Shown: positions 1 through 12,999 of the stretch, piece after piece
How positions within the stretch are numbered: position 1 is the first letter of the stretch
Layout: every line of letters begins with the position of its first letter
Source of the DNA: Amaurobius ferox
Lineage: Eukaryota > Arthropoda > Arachnida > Araneae > Amaurobiidae
Length of the DNA stretch: 64,000 bases
NCBI GenBank assembly: GCA_951213105.1
Contig: OX578133.1
Span: forward strand, 145,032,051-145,096,050
Reading direction: 5' to 3'
Position numbers and translations under genes: made by a program
The notes under the pieces: model-generated
What the model saw: the letters and a program-made list of their open reading frames with translations, nothing else
The model's database searches: none
Told to the model about the DNA's origin: nothing

Positions 1-170
1 TTGGAACACCCTGCATATAAGAAATACTCTTCTGTCCGTTTGTCCGTCCAAATGCACAATTCAACGTTAAAAACACTGTGCCGTGGATCATATAAATCCT
101 TTTTGTATTGTGAAATAAGCAAATTCATTGCATTAGGGAATGTGCTGCCCACATCAGATTTTTTTAATGT
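1..170 (+). repeat. Family H right-end fragment
   Basis: Ends in TGCTGCCCACATCAGATTTT, shared with copies ending near 11785 and 23347. The upstream part (ATTGCATTAGGGAA) also matches. The small open frame here is not a gene. Confidence 0.6.
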
Positions 171-174
171 AGAA

Positions 175-965
175 GCATGTGATTCACTCTGGCTGAATGT
201 TTAGAGAAAAGGTTGTATAGTTCACATTTCATTCCATTATAGCAGACACATTTAATTGTATAGTCAGATAAAAGCTGGATTTTACGTTATATTCTGGCGT
301 CGAATTTCGATTTTATCGTTATTTTCGATTACTAATGTAAATGAAGTTTATATGCCTTAAATGTGTTCATCCCTAGGTATAATTTACTCTATATTCGAAG
401 TCTAAAAGCTAATAAAATAGATGATAGACAGATGCAACATCTTATAATAACTCAAGAATGTTTAATAACTTCAAAGTCGAGAATTGAATTTTCGAGTTTA
501 GAATCGAGTTTTCTTAGAACAAAAGCTCCACGGTTGGAAGGTCGTCACAAAAGACACTTATTTGCATTGTTTGCTAAAAACTGTCCATATTGTTGTGAGT
601 ACATTCATAGAAGATTATGTCGGGATTTATTTCTGTTTTAACATGTATAACAGTTAAGCATTTTCCATTAAAAGTATACATCTAGAACATGTCAACAAGT
701 TTCAATAAAGTGATTTAACTCTTAAAACAAAGTTTCAAGTTTCTTGCATAGTTCACATTTCCTTGCGTATTCTAGAGCCCTTTTAGAGTACCTTGTCCAT
801 TATTCAAATAAAAATCTTTCATATAAAATAAATTTAAATGAATTCAAATAAATTACAAAAATTGTGTGCAGGGTCGTAAATTTCATCATTAGTGTTCTCA
901 CATTGGTGGAATTCGGCCCGAAACTATCGAAATTCGTGAAAATATTAGCACTTTGCATTTTGAAC
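175..965. repeat. Segment duplicated at 46476-47245
   Basis: From GATTCACTCTGGCTGAATGT to GAAATTCGTGAAAAT the two segments keep the same order with many substitutions and small indels. Landmarks include CATTCCATTA, AAAAGACACTTATTTGCATT, AGTTTCTTGCATAGTT and GGGTCGTAA. No coding sequence shared between them was recognised. Confidence 0.8.
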
Positions 966-3164
966 TTTAATATGAGGGGGGGGGGGGGCAATTTCTTAAA
1001 GTAAGTTTATATCAATCTCAAAGGGTCTATGTTAGAGGTCTATACGGGCCTGATCCGTGAGCTTAAGCCCGACCTGGACCACGGGCCATGTTTTATTAAA
1101 TTTGATAAAATAAATAAAAAAAGCCAAAAATAGATCAACATTGAAACAGAAAAATTTGAAATTATATATGAAACAAAATTCTCAATTAATGAAATCTCAA
1201 CTAATGAAAGTCTCCCTGTTTCATATTAAGTAATAAAAATTCTTCTATATGACGAATACAGATGGGTAAATTAGAACCGGATACAAAAATAATAATAATT
1301 TCAAATAAGAAATTAAAGACATTCCGAAGTCAAAATAAAACATTGCTCTTTGCAACTTTCACCTACTGATTTGAATCGTTTTACTACTAATTTAAATCGT
1401 TTGACTGAAAGAATCAAGTTGTTTAAAACTACAGTAACACAACAAAAATATGTTCTAGTCTGGACGTAGCAAAATAAATATACGATGCCGATGTATCAGA
1501 TCTCATGTTTTGTAACATCACGTGATTTGTGAATTTAAAAGGAAAGAAATACATTTCAAATTTAATTCTTGAATAAATGATCATTAGTCAAGCGCGAGCT
1601 GCAATTTGTTATATTTTTTAATTTATCGCAAAACAAGTGTAATCGCTTCTGTACTGTGATTGCTTGACAGGTGATGAAAATATGAAATCCAACAGGTAAT
1701 TTTTACTTTAAAATTTAACTCTGATATTTTATTATCGATTTCTTCTGTAATTTTAATTTCAATTGTTAGATTCCGAATGTTTCTAAATTATCAAAATTAA
1801 ATAAATTCTATTCTTAAATTAAAACGCCATTCTGTCAATTTCTTTCCGGGAACAAATATTGAATGAAAATTTATTTGAGCAAACTTTTATATAATTTAAA
1901 ACTAATATATCGATAAAATGAATTATTGTCTTTGAATTGATTTATATTTGTATTCTAAACACCTTACACTTTTACTTTAAAATTATTAAATTTTAAAAAT
2001 ATTAATGACATCTATGTCATAATCAAAGAAAATAATATCTATATATGTACATTGAAGGTTTTACCGTATTGAAATGTTTTTAAAAACATTAACAATTATG
2101 ATATATGACATGCTTGTTTTACTGGCACTACCAGTGGCGTCACCAAGGGAGAATTTGGGGGTCATATCTCCGAGAAACTCATCGAACTCATTTAATTTCA
2201 AATAGTTGATATATGGAGAAATGGAAAACAAAATATTTGGTTACCCTCCCCCCCCCCCCTCCTTACTTACCCCAGATTTTTTTTCCAGCGATGCTACTGA
2301 CTACTGCACTCAAGGATATTTAGTGCTGATGAACTTTAACAAGAGGTGCATCGCTGATATCTTAAAACTGATAGCTTAAATGGGTGAATAAAGCAGTTTT
2401 TCAAACAGAATTTCGGTAAAGAGCCGTTTTCTCATTTCATCTCTGATTATTGAACCAAAATGATAAATCGAAACTCACTTTATAGTAAAGCTTATTCTTG
2501 ATTTGTATGGATTATTCAAATTTAGGTTCTTTTTTATTTATTACTATATGTAATATATGTGTTTAATTTCTTAAATTACAAATTTCAATCTTCATACAAA
2601 GCAACAAGCTTCAATGCATTGTAAAAAAAATAATTGGGGTAGACTTTGAGTGCTTTCGGGACAGGTAGGGCTCTGATGAATTTTTTTTTTTTTTTTTTTT
2701 TGAATTTTCAGGCATTAGCCAAATTGAATTTTAATATTCTCGGGCCGAGCCGGGCCGGGTCACGAGAATATTTTGAAATTAGGCCCGTGCAGTCTCTAAG
2801 TAACTGACTTCTGATCTTCGTTTCTTCTCTTTCTCCTGCCGGCTCCAGGAACCGGGATTTTTCCAAATGTGGAGACGTCTGGTTTTTACTGAAGTAGGAG
2901 TTTTTCTCTCTATCGCAGTGACGCAGTAGCCGGAGCATTTCTTTTTGAATTCTTAGTTCCTAAAACTCCTTATTTATTCCCATTTTAATTTTATTTTTAT
3001 TTTTTCATTCGTTTATTGCAGGTATAAATGGGTTATTTTTCATCTCCAGAACGACAAATTGAATGGGGATTAAGTAGATTTTTTATCACAGTGTTTGGGA
3101 AGCATTTTGAATTTTCTTAATTTGGGGGAGTTGAACCCCCCATACCCTCCTTAAATATGCCCTT
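966..3164. other. AT-rich insertion between duplicated blocks, no gene
   Basis: Holds a G tract (976-988), the small MITE at 2132-2299, a 19-base T tract (about 2682-2701) and otherwise undistinguished sequence. Confidence 0.5.
2132..2299. mobile_element. Small MITE with CAGTGGCGTC-type ends
   Basis: Starts CAGTGGCGTCACCAAGG and ends CCAGCGATGCTACTG. A copy of the same family in inverse orientation is at 8526-8684, sharing the internal AATATTTGGTTAC. The CAGTGGC ends suggest a hAT element, but no 8-bp duplication was found. Confidence 0.6.
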
Positions 3165-3339
3165 GCTCTGCATAAGGTCATTGCTTCTTCTATTGATTTA
3201 TCACTCTGTGTTGAAGCGTATTGGTGTATTGAGATAGTTCATCGTGGCAGAGCTAGATCCTCTTTTAGTCTACTAAATTCGCCCAAAATCTTTTTTTTTT
3301 AAAGTGTATACTATAAAGTGTTTACTATATTTTAACAAG

Positions 3340-4056
3340 AATCAGTTGAAAGTCCATTAACACTTAATTACTAGTGTACATTCTTTTTAGACGATTATGA
3401 GCAATCTTATCCAAAAATTACTGGTGTTGGATCAATAAATCTATGGCGTGAAAAATGCAGAGATTGATATACTAATTAATATAAAATATTCAATATTTGC
3501 TCCATGGAAAGATGAAAATTACAGCATAGGCAATTAAGCAACGTTATTATGTATTAATAATAAGTAAATAAGTGAGTAATTATGTATTATGTGTTAATAA
3601 TATATCGTCTATCGCTGAACTAGCAGTTTGCGGATTTGTTTCTCAGGAAAACCAATTGTATTTATAATAAATAAAACTGCTACTTGTGAGAATGCCTGCT
3701 TTCTATAAGGAAATATAGAAAGTTTTTGAACTGATGAACAACCCTAGTATGTACCGAGAATATGAACCTTTGAACGGGATCAACAATGGTATACATTCTC
3801 GGCAGTATGGTCTTTGTAGTCCTTTCCCATTAAATTACCCTCTTTATTATCGAATTTATTTATTTACAAATAAATTTATTGATTTCGTAGTAAATTAGTA
3901 TGGAAGCAATTCAAAATTAATTCTTAAACGTTATCGATATGCATTGTGTTTTGTGGAAGATAGGTCCATAAAATTATAAAACATTAGCATATATACCCGG
4001 CCTTGTTTGTGATTAAAGTAATATATACAAATTCTAAACGCACTAAACACATTCTA
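3340..4056. other. No recognised feature
   Basis: AT-rich sequence with no coding signal, motif or clear repeat. Confidence 0.5.
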
Positions 4057-5359
<1,303 letters not shown>

Positions 5360-5374
5360 TATGGAAGGTCAAAT

Positions 5375-5515
5375 TTTGCGTTTTATATTACTGTATCGAC
5401 AACCCCTGGTCCTAGAAACTCGAAACATGTGTGACGTTACCCGTAGAGAAGTAGGAAATAACCATGTTAAATTTAAAGAAAAAAAAATGCCCCCAAAACT
5501 ATGGATTTGTATGCG
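5375..5515 (+). repeat. Family P fragment
   Basis: CGACAACCCCTGGTCCTAGA and following sequence repeat the landmark found at 22225 and 53975. Confidence 0.55.
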
Positions 5516-5621
5516 CCAAAGAGTTTTAATGCTCAAAGAAAACTTCTCGAAGAGTGGTAGATTTCATTTTGGATTAGATTAGTTTTGTTATGACATAAAA
5601 TATACATTTGAAAGACTCTCA

Positions 5622-5998
5622 GATGTGGCGTGTCGTTAGGAGGCTTGAGGCTACACAGTCCATTAAGAAAGTCACCAATTTCTTTTCTGTGGATCATTCT
5701 ACCATTTCTAGTTTATATAAATGATATAGATATCCGGAGACCCGTTCCGGGTCGTCTTAGGGCTCCAACATCCCTTGATGACCCGTACATCGTATCACTG
5801 GGCAAACGCAATCGCCGAGCGACCGCACCAGCTCTCTGATCAATGGCTACCACAGCAATATAAAAGTTAATACCCGGTAGTACGAAGTCTACTTTTAAAA
5901 GGACTCTATGCTCTGGTACCACGAGTTTGTGTTCCTTTGAAGAACTGGGATCAGAGAAGCACGATTAAAGTGGTTTGGTGTGTACTACCACCTCCTAA
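5622..5998 (+). pseudogene. Tc1-like transposase N-terminal relic
   Basis: Frame-shifted pieces on the plus strand: VVRRLEATQSIKKVTNFFSV and DHSTISSLYK (first helix-turn-helix), IRRPVPGRLRAPTSLDDPYI with NRRATAPALS (GRPR-like hinge and second HTH), then GLYALVPRVCVPL. The order is that of Tc1 transposases up to the start of the catalytic domain; the DDE residues are absent. Terminal repeats were not found. Confidence 0.75.
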
Positions 5999-5999
5999 A

Positions 6000-6980
6000 G
6001 TTTGGCTCATCTTCTTTTAACCACCCTGTGTATATTAAATAATAATATAAACATAATTTTTGACAAAAATTAATATGTAACGCGTATCTGTTTTACACGG
6101 TCTCATTCATCTTTCCGCGCGTCGGCATTAGGTGCATCAAAAATACAGCCCAAACAAAACTGATTCATTCGCAAATTAAATAGATCTTCCGGAAACACGC
6201 GACAGATTACCCGCAGCTATGAGATTTTTTGTCAGTGCCTACACAAATACAGAGAGAATGAAAGAGTATAAAACACACCACAATTATGCATGCTTTTGAC
6301 ACAGATTTTAATCAACTGTCCTCAGGCATAGCCGCGAGCAGATTATCGAGTAATGGATATTTTCGTTTCAAGTCAAATGGTCGATATTTATTAACATATT
6401 GATTTTTCTTTTTGATTGAAATCTACTACACATGTGAGTTTCAATTATATTTTTCAAATTATTAGACAGCGACATTATTGCCTGTAACTGTGTTACGAGA
6501 AGGAATATTAGTTATAACAATTAGTGGATAAAGTTTTGCGTTACACCGGTAAAAAGGCCGCGGGACTCGCTTAAAGGTTTAATTACGAGAGTATACGGAA
6601 TTATGGCTGAAAATTAATCGTTACAGAGAAAAACCCGTTAAACTTAAAATACATAAGGCTTATTTTATTTTCTATATTTCGTGAGTAAAATGTTACGATA
6701 ATTTTTATAAAAGAATTATAAAAATATTTCGATTAGAAAGCGTTTGTAATAAAATTGGTGAAGCAATACGTACATAAATCGAGCAGGCCTCCTTGACTTT
6801 GATATCGTTTTCCTCAAAACTTTTTAAATTCGCGCATTGTAGCGTCAGAACTAATAAGACAAGGATCTTGGAACATTGGACGCTGTTATATTTAATTCAT
6901 TTATGCATACTTCTCCTAAATTTAAATAAGTATATTTCAGTAAATTTGTATTTAAAAAAATTCTACAAAATTTTTTGTTA
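6000..6980. other. No recognised feature
   Basis: Slightly higher GC near 6080-6350, but no coherent reading frame or repeat end was seen on either strand. Confidence 0.5.
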
Positions 6981-6981
6981 T

Positions 6982-8240
6982 TACTTTTCCTTATATAGTT
7001 CATACTATAATGTATAAAGAAAGTATTGGGACGGGTCGAAAATTCAAATTAGAGTTTTCGCCGGGAGAGAACGTTTCAAGCATCCCTGAATACGAATCAG
7101 AAGTTTTTGAGGTGATGTGTGTGTATGTGTGTGTGTGTGAAAACGATATCTCAAGAACGAATCAAGCAATCCGAATGAAATTGGGTACAAAATTCAGAAA
7201 ATACTGGAAGCCTATTGTTTTTACACGCAATCGAATGTTCAGAACCCTCCTAAATTTTGAAATGAAATTTTAAGAAAATCATCAAAAAATTAAAACATTC
7301 AATAAAGTTACGTAAATAATCATTTCTTATGTAATTTTTTATTACAAAACGATTGACTTAAATTTTAAAACGCTAGAATGAACCGTTCTCGAGAAATTGC
7401 ACTTTTTTCAAATAAATTTATCAAAAAATCACATAAAATTAAAAAAAGGTATTAACTATTGTGAAATCTGTTCAGTTTTCATATATTATGCGATAAATTT
7501 ATTATCATCATTCTCGTAGATCTAGCTCGTTCTAGTCACGAGAAAAGACACTTTGAGTAATAGCTTTGTAATTTGACACCATTAGTCGAGCTTTGCAATT
7601 TGATACCATTAGTCGTTTATCTACCATAAAACTAACCTATTTCTTCATAAACAATGCTTGGCGAAATTTTGGAAGCGAATCTGGCGGAATACCGTCAACT
7701 TGGCGAGTTTTTTAAATGTTGCCAAATTGACGAAAATATCGCCAAATTGATAAAAATGTCACCAAGTTGAAAAAAATGACGCTAAATCAATGAAATGAAG
7801 ACTAATTCATGAAAATCCAATATCTTGGAAAGCATAAGAATCTACTATAAGAGAAGATACTTTGAGTAATAGTTTTGTATTTGGACGCCATTAGTCATTT
7901 ATCTGCTTTAAGAATAACCTATTTCTCAGACCATAATGCTTGACGAAATTTCAGCGACGAATTTGGTGGAATATCCCCAGGCGAGTTTTTGAAATATCAT
8001 CAAATTGATGAAAATATCACCAAATTGATAAGAATGATGCTAAATCAGTGAAAATGACAACTAATTGATTAAATTCAATGTTTTGGAAAAAAATGTAAGA
8101 CTACCATAAGACTCCGTCTATAACGCTTGGAAAAATTCTGGCAACGAATTTTGGCGGCATATCGCCAACTTGGTGACTTTTTAAATGTTGCCAAAAAATC
8201 TAATCAAATAGCAAGCTAAATAAAAATCCCGAATAATAGT
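6982..8240 (+). repeat. Family H copy with internal duplications
   Basis: Begins with an imperfect hairpin (TACTTTTCCTTATA...TATAAAGAAAGTA), then GGGACGGGTCGAAAATTC, a short (TG)n at 7108-7138, and a downstream part rich in TTGGCGA/TCGCCAA. The segment AATGCTTGGCGAAATTTTGG occurs three times in diverged form, near 7655, 7936 and 8124. Confidence 0.7.
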
Positions 8241-8525
8241 GAACCCTTGGCCTCCAAAAATCATTAAACCAGCAGTCCCATCCATGGTTCCATCTCGCTT
8301 CTGATCCAGAACCATGAAAGTAGAAAGCAATTTTTTTTAATTGAAGCACAATTAAAAAAAAAACTATTTATATAATATGATTTATAAACAATTATATTTA
8401 TATATCACTTATACATGCATCTACTTATTAAAAAATCTTCGGAAAAAGGTTGAAGAAGCTTTCCCGGGATTTACTGATTGATATTCGATAATTTCACAGG
8501 AAGTAGTAGGCGTCAAATATCATTC

Positions 8526-8684
8526 CAGTAGTGTCGCCAGAAAAAAAAATTGTAAGGTAGGGAGGAATAGTAACCAAATATTGTGTTCCCATTTTCACCA
8601 AAAAGGATTTCCGCGAACTTTAATGGCTTCTTGAGGGATGGGGAGTGGGAGGGGTAACACTCCACCCCCTTGGCGATGCCACTG
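8526..8684. mobile_element. Small MITE, inverse copy of 2132-2299
   Basis: Ends CAGTAGTGTCGCCAG and TTGGCGATGCCACTG are inverted repeats. The interior read on the minus strand parallels the first copy. Confidence 0.65.
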
Positions 8685-8699
8685 AATGCACTCATATTT

Positions 8700-9480
8700 A
8701 AGAGAAAGGCGAAATTTATACAACAAAATACCATGATTCTCATGCACTGAAGCTTGACATATCCATAGATGGCAGCACTAAACAATGTTTCTCTCCGCAT
8801 TCGAAATTATCTTTTCGGTTCATTTTAAAAATACAGCTGATCCGGGATTGAACCGAATAAACCAAAGTCCAAATAGATCTGAGAAACAAGGACTATGTTT
8901 AAACTTCAGAGAGCATTGTGGGGATAGATTTAGAAGAAGAGAACTGGGTGGATAACACTCCATTCTAGGTTCTGCGAAAATTGCTGCCCGCAGAAGCAGA
9001 CTAAATACCTCCCAGTGGCAGTGTTTCTTTCAGACATACCTCCTGGGGGTGAAACCCCACTCCTGGAGACGAGTATTCGCCCGCCCCCCCCCCCCCCGAG
9101 ATATTTCATGTTAACCTAGTTTCAATTTATGCGACACATCATTTAGATATATTTATATAGGGCAAATTGAAAACTTGTCTCCTCTAAAATTTCATTCGCT
9201 CCCCCCCCCCCCCCCCTTGGCCAAAAAGTCCTGAAAGAACCCCGGCCCCGTGGACGTAGCGTCCTTATAGTACAGATACTTATTTTGCTTTTTAATATAA
9301 TAATTTTTATCTAATAAGCGTATCAACTCAACCGTCAAAATAAAGAAGTAAGTTGATTACGTTTTTCTCTTGCAAAATGATTTAAAAAATTAATCAGCAT
9401 AGTTAGAAAATAGCAAAAATGCAAAAAACTACATTTGAATCGCTATATTTTACGAAGAACCATCTACCCTTATTCCAGTT
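8700..9480. other. Sequence with two long C tracts
   Basis: C tracts at about 9084-9097 and 9200-9216. Surrounding CCCC/GGGG-rich sequence resembles the ends of unclassified DNA transposons. No gene. Confidence 0.4.
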
Positions 9481-9790
9481 AACATAGCGAATGAAATTTT
9501 GAAAAAATCATCAAAAATTCGTAACCTTCAACAATGTTACGTAAATGATAATTTCTTTCGTAATTTTGCATTAGAAAATCATAGACACACATTTTTAGAA
9601 CACTAGCATGAACTTTTCTCGAAATATTGAAATTTTCAAATAAATTTATAAAACACATAAAATTTTAAAAATCTGATATGGACAGCACATGAATTTCCCT
9701 ATATCATGTAATGAATTTACTTCTTTCACAGTGAAAAAATGATGTATAAGATCTACGGCACAATATTTTTAATGTTGAATTGGGCATTTG
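9480..9790 (+). repeat. Family H internal fragment
   Basis: GAATGAAATTTTGAAAAAAT through TCTCGAAATATTGA and CATGTAATGAATTTAC follow the order in the copy at 22715-22960. Confidence 0.6.
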
Positions 9791-9910
9791 ATGCTTTTCC
9801 GGATGTCAAAACGTAAAACTATTTCGAAATACCCAATTAAATTATATTTTAAACTCTAAATTGACAATTATCAATATTTGATAGCATCCGCAATAAGCAA
9901 TATAGTTAAT

Positions 9911-10492
9911 ATATTAAAATATTTTAATAATTAATTCATCAATATGTCGTTATATTCGCTAACTTATCTCCATTTTTGCAATTTTAAAGATATTTTTCGT
10001 AAATCTGAGGTGAAATAATATAGTCCATATATTAAAATATTTTAATAATTAATTCATCAATATGTCGTTATATTCGTTAACTTATCTCCATTTTTGCAAT
10101 TTTAAAGATATTTTTCGTAAATCTGAGGTGAAATAATATAGTCCATATATTAAAATATTTTAATAATTAATTCATCAATATGTCGTTATATTCGTTAACT
10201 TATCTCCATTTTTGCAATTTTAAAGATATTTTTCGTAAATCTGAGGTGAAATAATATAGTCCATATATTAAAATATTTTAATAATTAATTCATCAATATG
10301 TCGTTATATTCGTTAACTTATCTCCATTTTTGCAATTTTAAAGATATTTTTCGTAAATCTGAGGTGAAATAATATAGTCCATATATTAAAATATTTTAAT
10401 AATTGATTCATCGATATGGAGTTATTTTCGTTAACTTAGCTTCATTTTTGCAATTTTAATGATTTTCTCGTAAATCTGGGACGAAATATAGC
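9911..10492. repeat. 118-bp minisatellite, ~4.9 copies
   Basis: ATATTAAAATATTTTAATAA begins at 9911, 10029, 10147, 10265 and 10383, exactly 118 bp apart. The first four units are almost identical; the last (10383-10492) is diverged. Each unit contains TTAACTTATCTCCATTTTTG and TTTTCGTAAATCTGAGG. Family H sequence flanks it in inverted orientation. Confidence 0.97.
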
Positions 10493-10613
10493 CAAGTTGA
10501 CGATATTTAGTAAAATTAGTCACCAAATTCGCCAAATTTAGCACCAAGCATTACAGTCAATCGAAGAGAAGAGCATTTCTTATATATAAATGACTGTTGG
10601 CAATTTGTGAGGT

Positions 10614-10999
10614 TGTTGTTGTTGAGACCCAGACCGTCCGACCTACCAGAAAGGTGTAAGGTAACCGTTTGGACGGGCGGGAAGTGCCACCCAATTTAGA
10701 CCGGAACCGAGTGGGGGAGGCATCCACAGGGACCGTACCCTCCTTCCCCTACCACCAACCTCTCGGAAGGACTTACGGACCCACATGTTTAACGTGATCG
10801 TACTCCGCATGAACACGGCGGCAGTTCTGGCAGCGGCGAGAATCGCACGCAAACCACTGGGCTGCCGCGCCCGAAAAGAGCCAACAACACGCAGTGTTCC
10901 CAGGTGGTCACCCACCCAAGTACTAACCGCGCCCGATGCTGCCTGACTTCGGTGATCTAACGAGAACCGGTGTTTTCAGCACGGTACAGCCGTTGGCCC
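10614..10999 (-). mobile_element. Composite 5S rRNA/tRNA-headed SINE
   Basis: Perfect 15-bp target duplication GGCAATTTGTGAGGT at 10599-10613 and 11000-11014. On the minus strand, 10997-10880 is a nearly full-length 5S rRNA (118 bp). It has GTGCTGAAAACACCGGTTCT, GATCACCGAAGTCAGGCAGC and GGTTAGTACTTGGGTGGGTG, covering the internal promoter. A shortened tRNA-like piece (GCAGCCCAGTGGTTTGCGTG, then GATTCTCGCCGCTGCC) follows. After that come the common body and LINE-like tail. The 5S part is a SINE head, not a 5S gene. Confidence 0.95.
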
Positions 11000-11144
11000 G
11001 GCAATTTGTGAGGTGTCACAATACAAAACCATTACACCAAGCATCTACTGTCGGAGAGATGGAACAAACTACAAACACGAGAATGATGTTAACAAATTTA
11101 TCGCATATTATTACATATGAAAAGTGAATATATTTCACAGTAGT

Positions 11145-11410
11145 TATTTTTTTTTTTCATATCATGTGATTATTTTGATACATTTTTTTTAAAAGTGCAA
11201 TATCTCAAGAACGGCTCATGCTAGAGTTCTAAAATTTATGTCAGTATGAAAAGTTCCATAAGAAATTATTATTTACTTAATATTATTGAAGATTCTGTAT
11301 TTTTACTGATATTTTCAAAATTTCATTCAAAAAATTTGGGGTCTTTCGAACATTCGATTGATTTTAAAATCAATAGGATTTCAGTAGTCGCGGATTGTAA
11401 TTTTAATGAC
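11145..11410 (-). repeat. Family H internal fragment, inverse
   Basis: Reverse complement of family H: TCAAGAACGGCTCATGCTAG corresponds to the CATGAACCGTTCTCGAGATA landmark, and TCGAACATTCGATTG to CAATCGAATGTTCAGA. Confidence 0.65.
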
Positions 11411-11599
11411 ATGAAAAACATAAAAATTGTAATTTTGAATTTCAGGAATCTATTGATTAGAACGTAAACCATCGGTTTAATATAATAAAATATAAGTTTC
11501 TAATTATTATAATCGTTTAATATATAAAGTATATTCTTAGCGGATGCTAGCTATATTTCTAATTGTCAAGTTAGATTTTAGCAAAATAAAAGTTAATTA

Positions 11600-11790
11600 A
11601 GTACTTCGAAATAGCTTTCCATAGTGTCACCCACAAAGCACCCAATATTAATGTACAATTACAATTCAATTATAAAAACATTGTGCGATGAATCTTGTAC
11701 ATCCTTATTAAGCTGTGAAGAAGCAAAATCATTGCATTATGTAGGGAAAGTCATGTACTGCCCACATCAGATTTTGTAGATATGCGGAGT
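11600..11790 (+). repeat. Family H right-end fragment
   Basis: Ends GGGAAAGTCATGTACTGCCC then ACATCAGATTTTG, as in the window start and near 23347. Confidence 0.6.
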
Positions 11791-12324
11791 CTTGTCCTAA
11801 AACAGAGAGTTGCATAAATTTGATTCCTGTGTCGGTTTGTAGAGACAGACTTTTATATTGATTCTAAATCTGCTTCATATAGAATAAATAAGCAAAAACT
11901 AGTTTTGGTATACCTTTGATGTTAATTTTTTCTATATTTATAAATAAACGTTCATGAATCATATAACCATCAGATTTTTTTTCTAAGCATAAAAAAACAT
12001 ATGTAAAACTACATTAAAATTGACTATAAAATAAAATATGTATATCACATTCTTTGACTTGTATACCAACAATAAAAACGTTGTTCGTTTGTTTTGACGT
12101 GATAGTTGGTTTGGATTTTACAAGGTTTTATTTTTTTTTTCAAACTTCAGTGCTTGTCGTCTGAACCCAGATTGTAGATTAAATGGCTAGTCAAAAGTAT
12201 GACAGACGGTAAAGCCAATTTTTATAGATTAAAGAAATATATAGAAATACAAACGTTCGTAATGGTTATAAATAAATGTAAAGACAAATTTATAATAAAT
12301 ATTTAAACATTTGGTTATGATCAT

Positions 12325-12640
12325 GGGTAAATTATACAACTGTTAAAACTAGTCACATATATGATACATGGAATTAAATCTGACAATACTTTATGCATTA
12401 TATTAAAAATCATACCTGAATCTTTAACTATCACCACTTCTTTTCCGCTTGCTATCACCAGTCAAACTGCATTGAAAAATATTGCATGATTAAATTATAC
12501 AACTGCTTAAAAGTAGTCACAGATATAAAAAATGTAATTAAATCCCACAATACTTAATACATTATATTAAAAGTCATGCCTGATACCTTAACTATCACCA
12601 CTCAGACTGTATAGAAAAATATTGCACGAGGAAGATTCTT
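12325..12640. repeat. Two tandem ~163-bp units
   Basis: AAATTATACAACTG recurs at 12329 and 12492, followed in both by TAGTCACA, AATACTT, CATTATATTAAAA, CTTTAACTATCACCAC-like and GAAAAATATTGCA. Around it (11800-12320 and 12640-12990) nothing was recognised. Confidence 0.7.
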
Positions 12641-12999
12641 AAAGCATAATTCAATAATTATACGATATAAATATTTTTTTTTTCAATTCAGCAATGAATT
12701 AATTCTTATTTTATCTTTTGAGCATGTCTGTCACCAACGAAGAATGCAAAATAGAAAGAAGTTAATTTTCCTTATTTACTTACATTATGAAAGGATGTTT
12801 TCGTTTTCTCACCATTTCGAATGTTATCGACGAATTAATAACAAAAATGTTATGAATAGAGATTGTGAATCAATTACTTAACTTTTTAACTGCATAACAC
12901 AGCATTCACATTTAAACCTATATATTTCCTCCTGTTATTATATTCAGCAAAAATAAAATTTATTCTCTGAAAATGCTTTGAATTCAAGACATATATATA

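Noticed and set aside
8830..8870. tRNA gene suggested by GGGATTGAACC
   Set aside because: A B-box-like match on the minus strand without an A box or acceptor stem.
9911..10492. A CRISPR array
   Set aside because: The whole 118-bp unit repeats without unique spacers, in a eukaryotic genome.
10880..10997. A 5S rRNA gene
   Set aside because: It lies inside a target duplication as the head of a SINE, with no terminator after the 5S part and a continuous SINE body.
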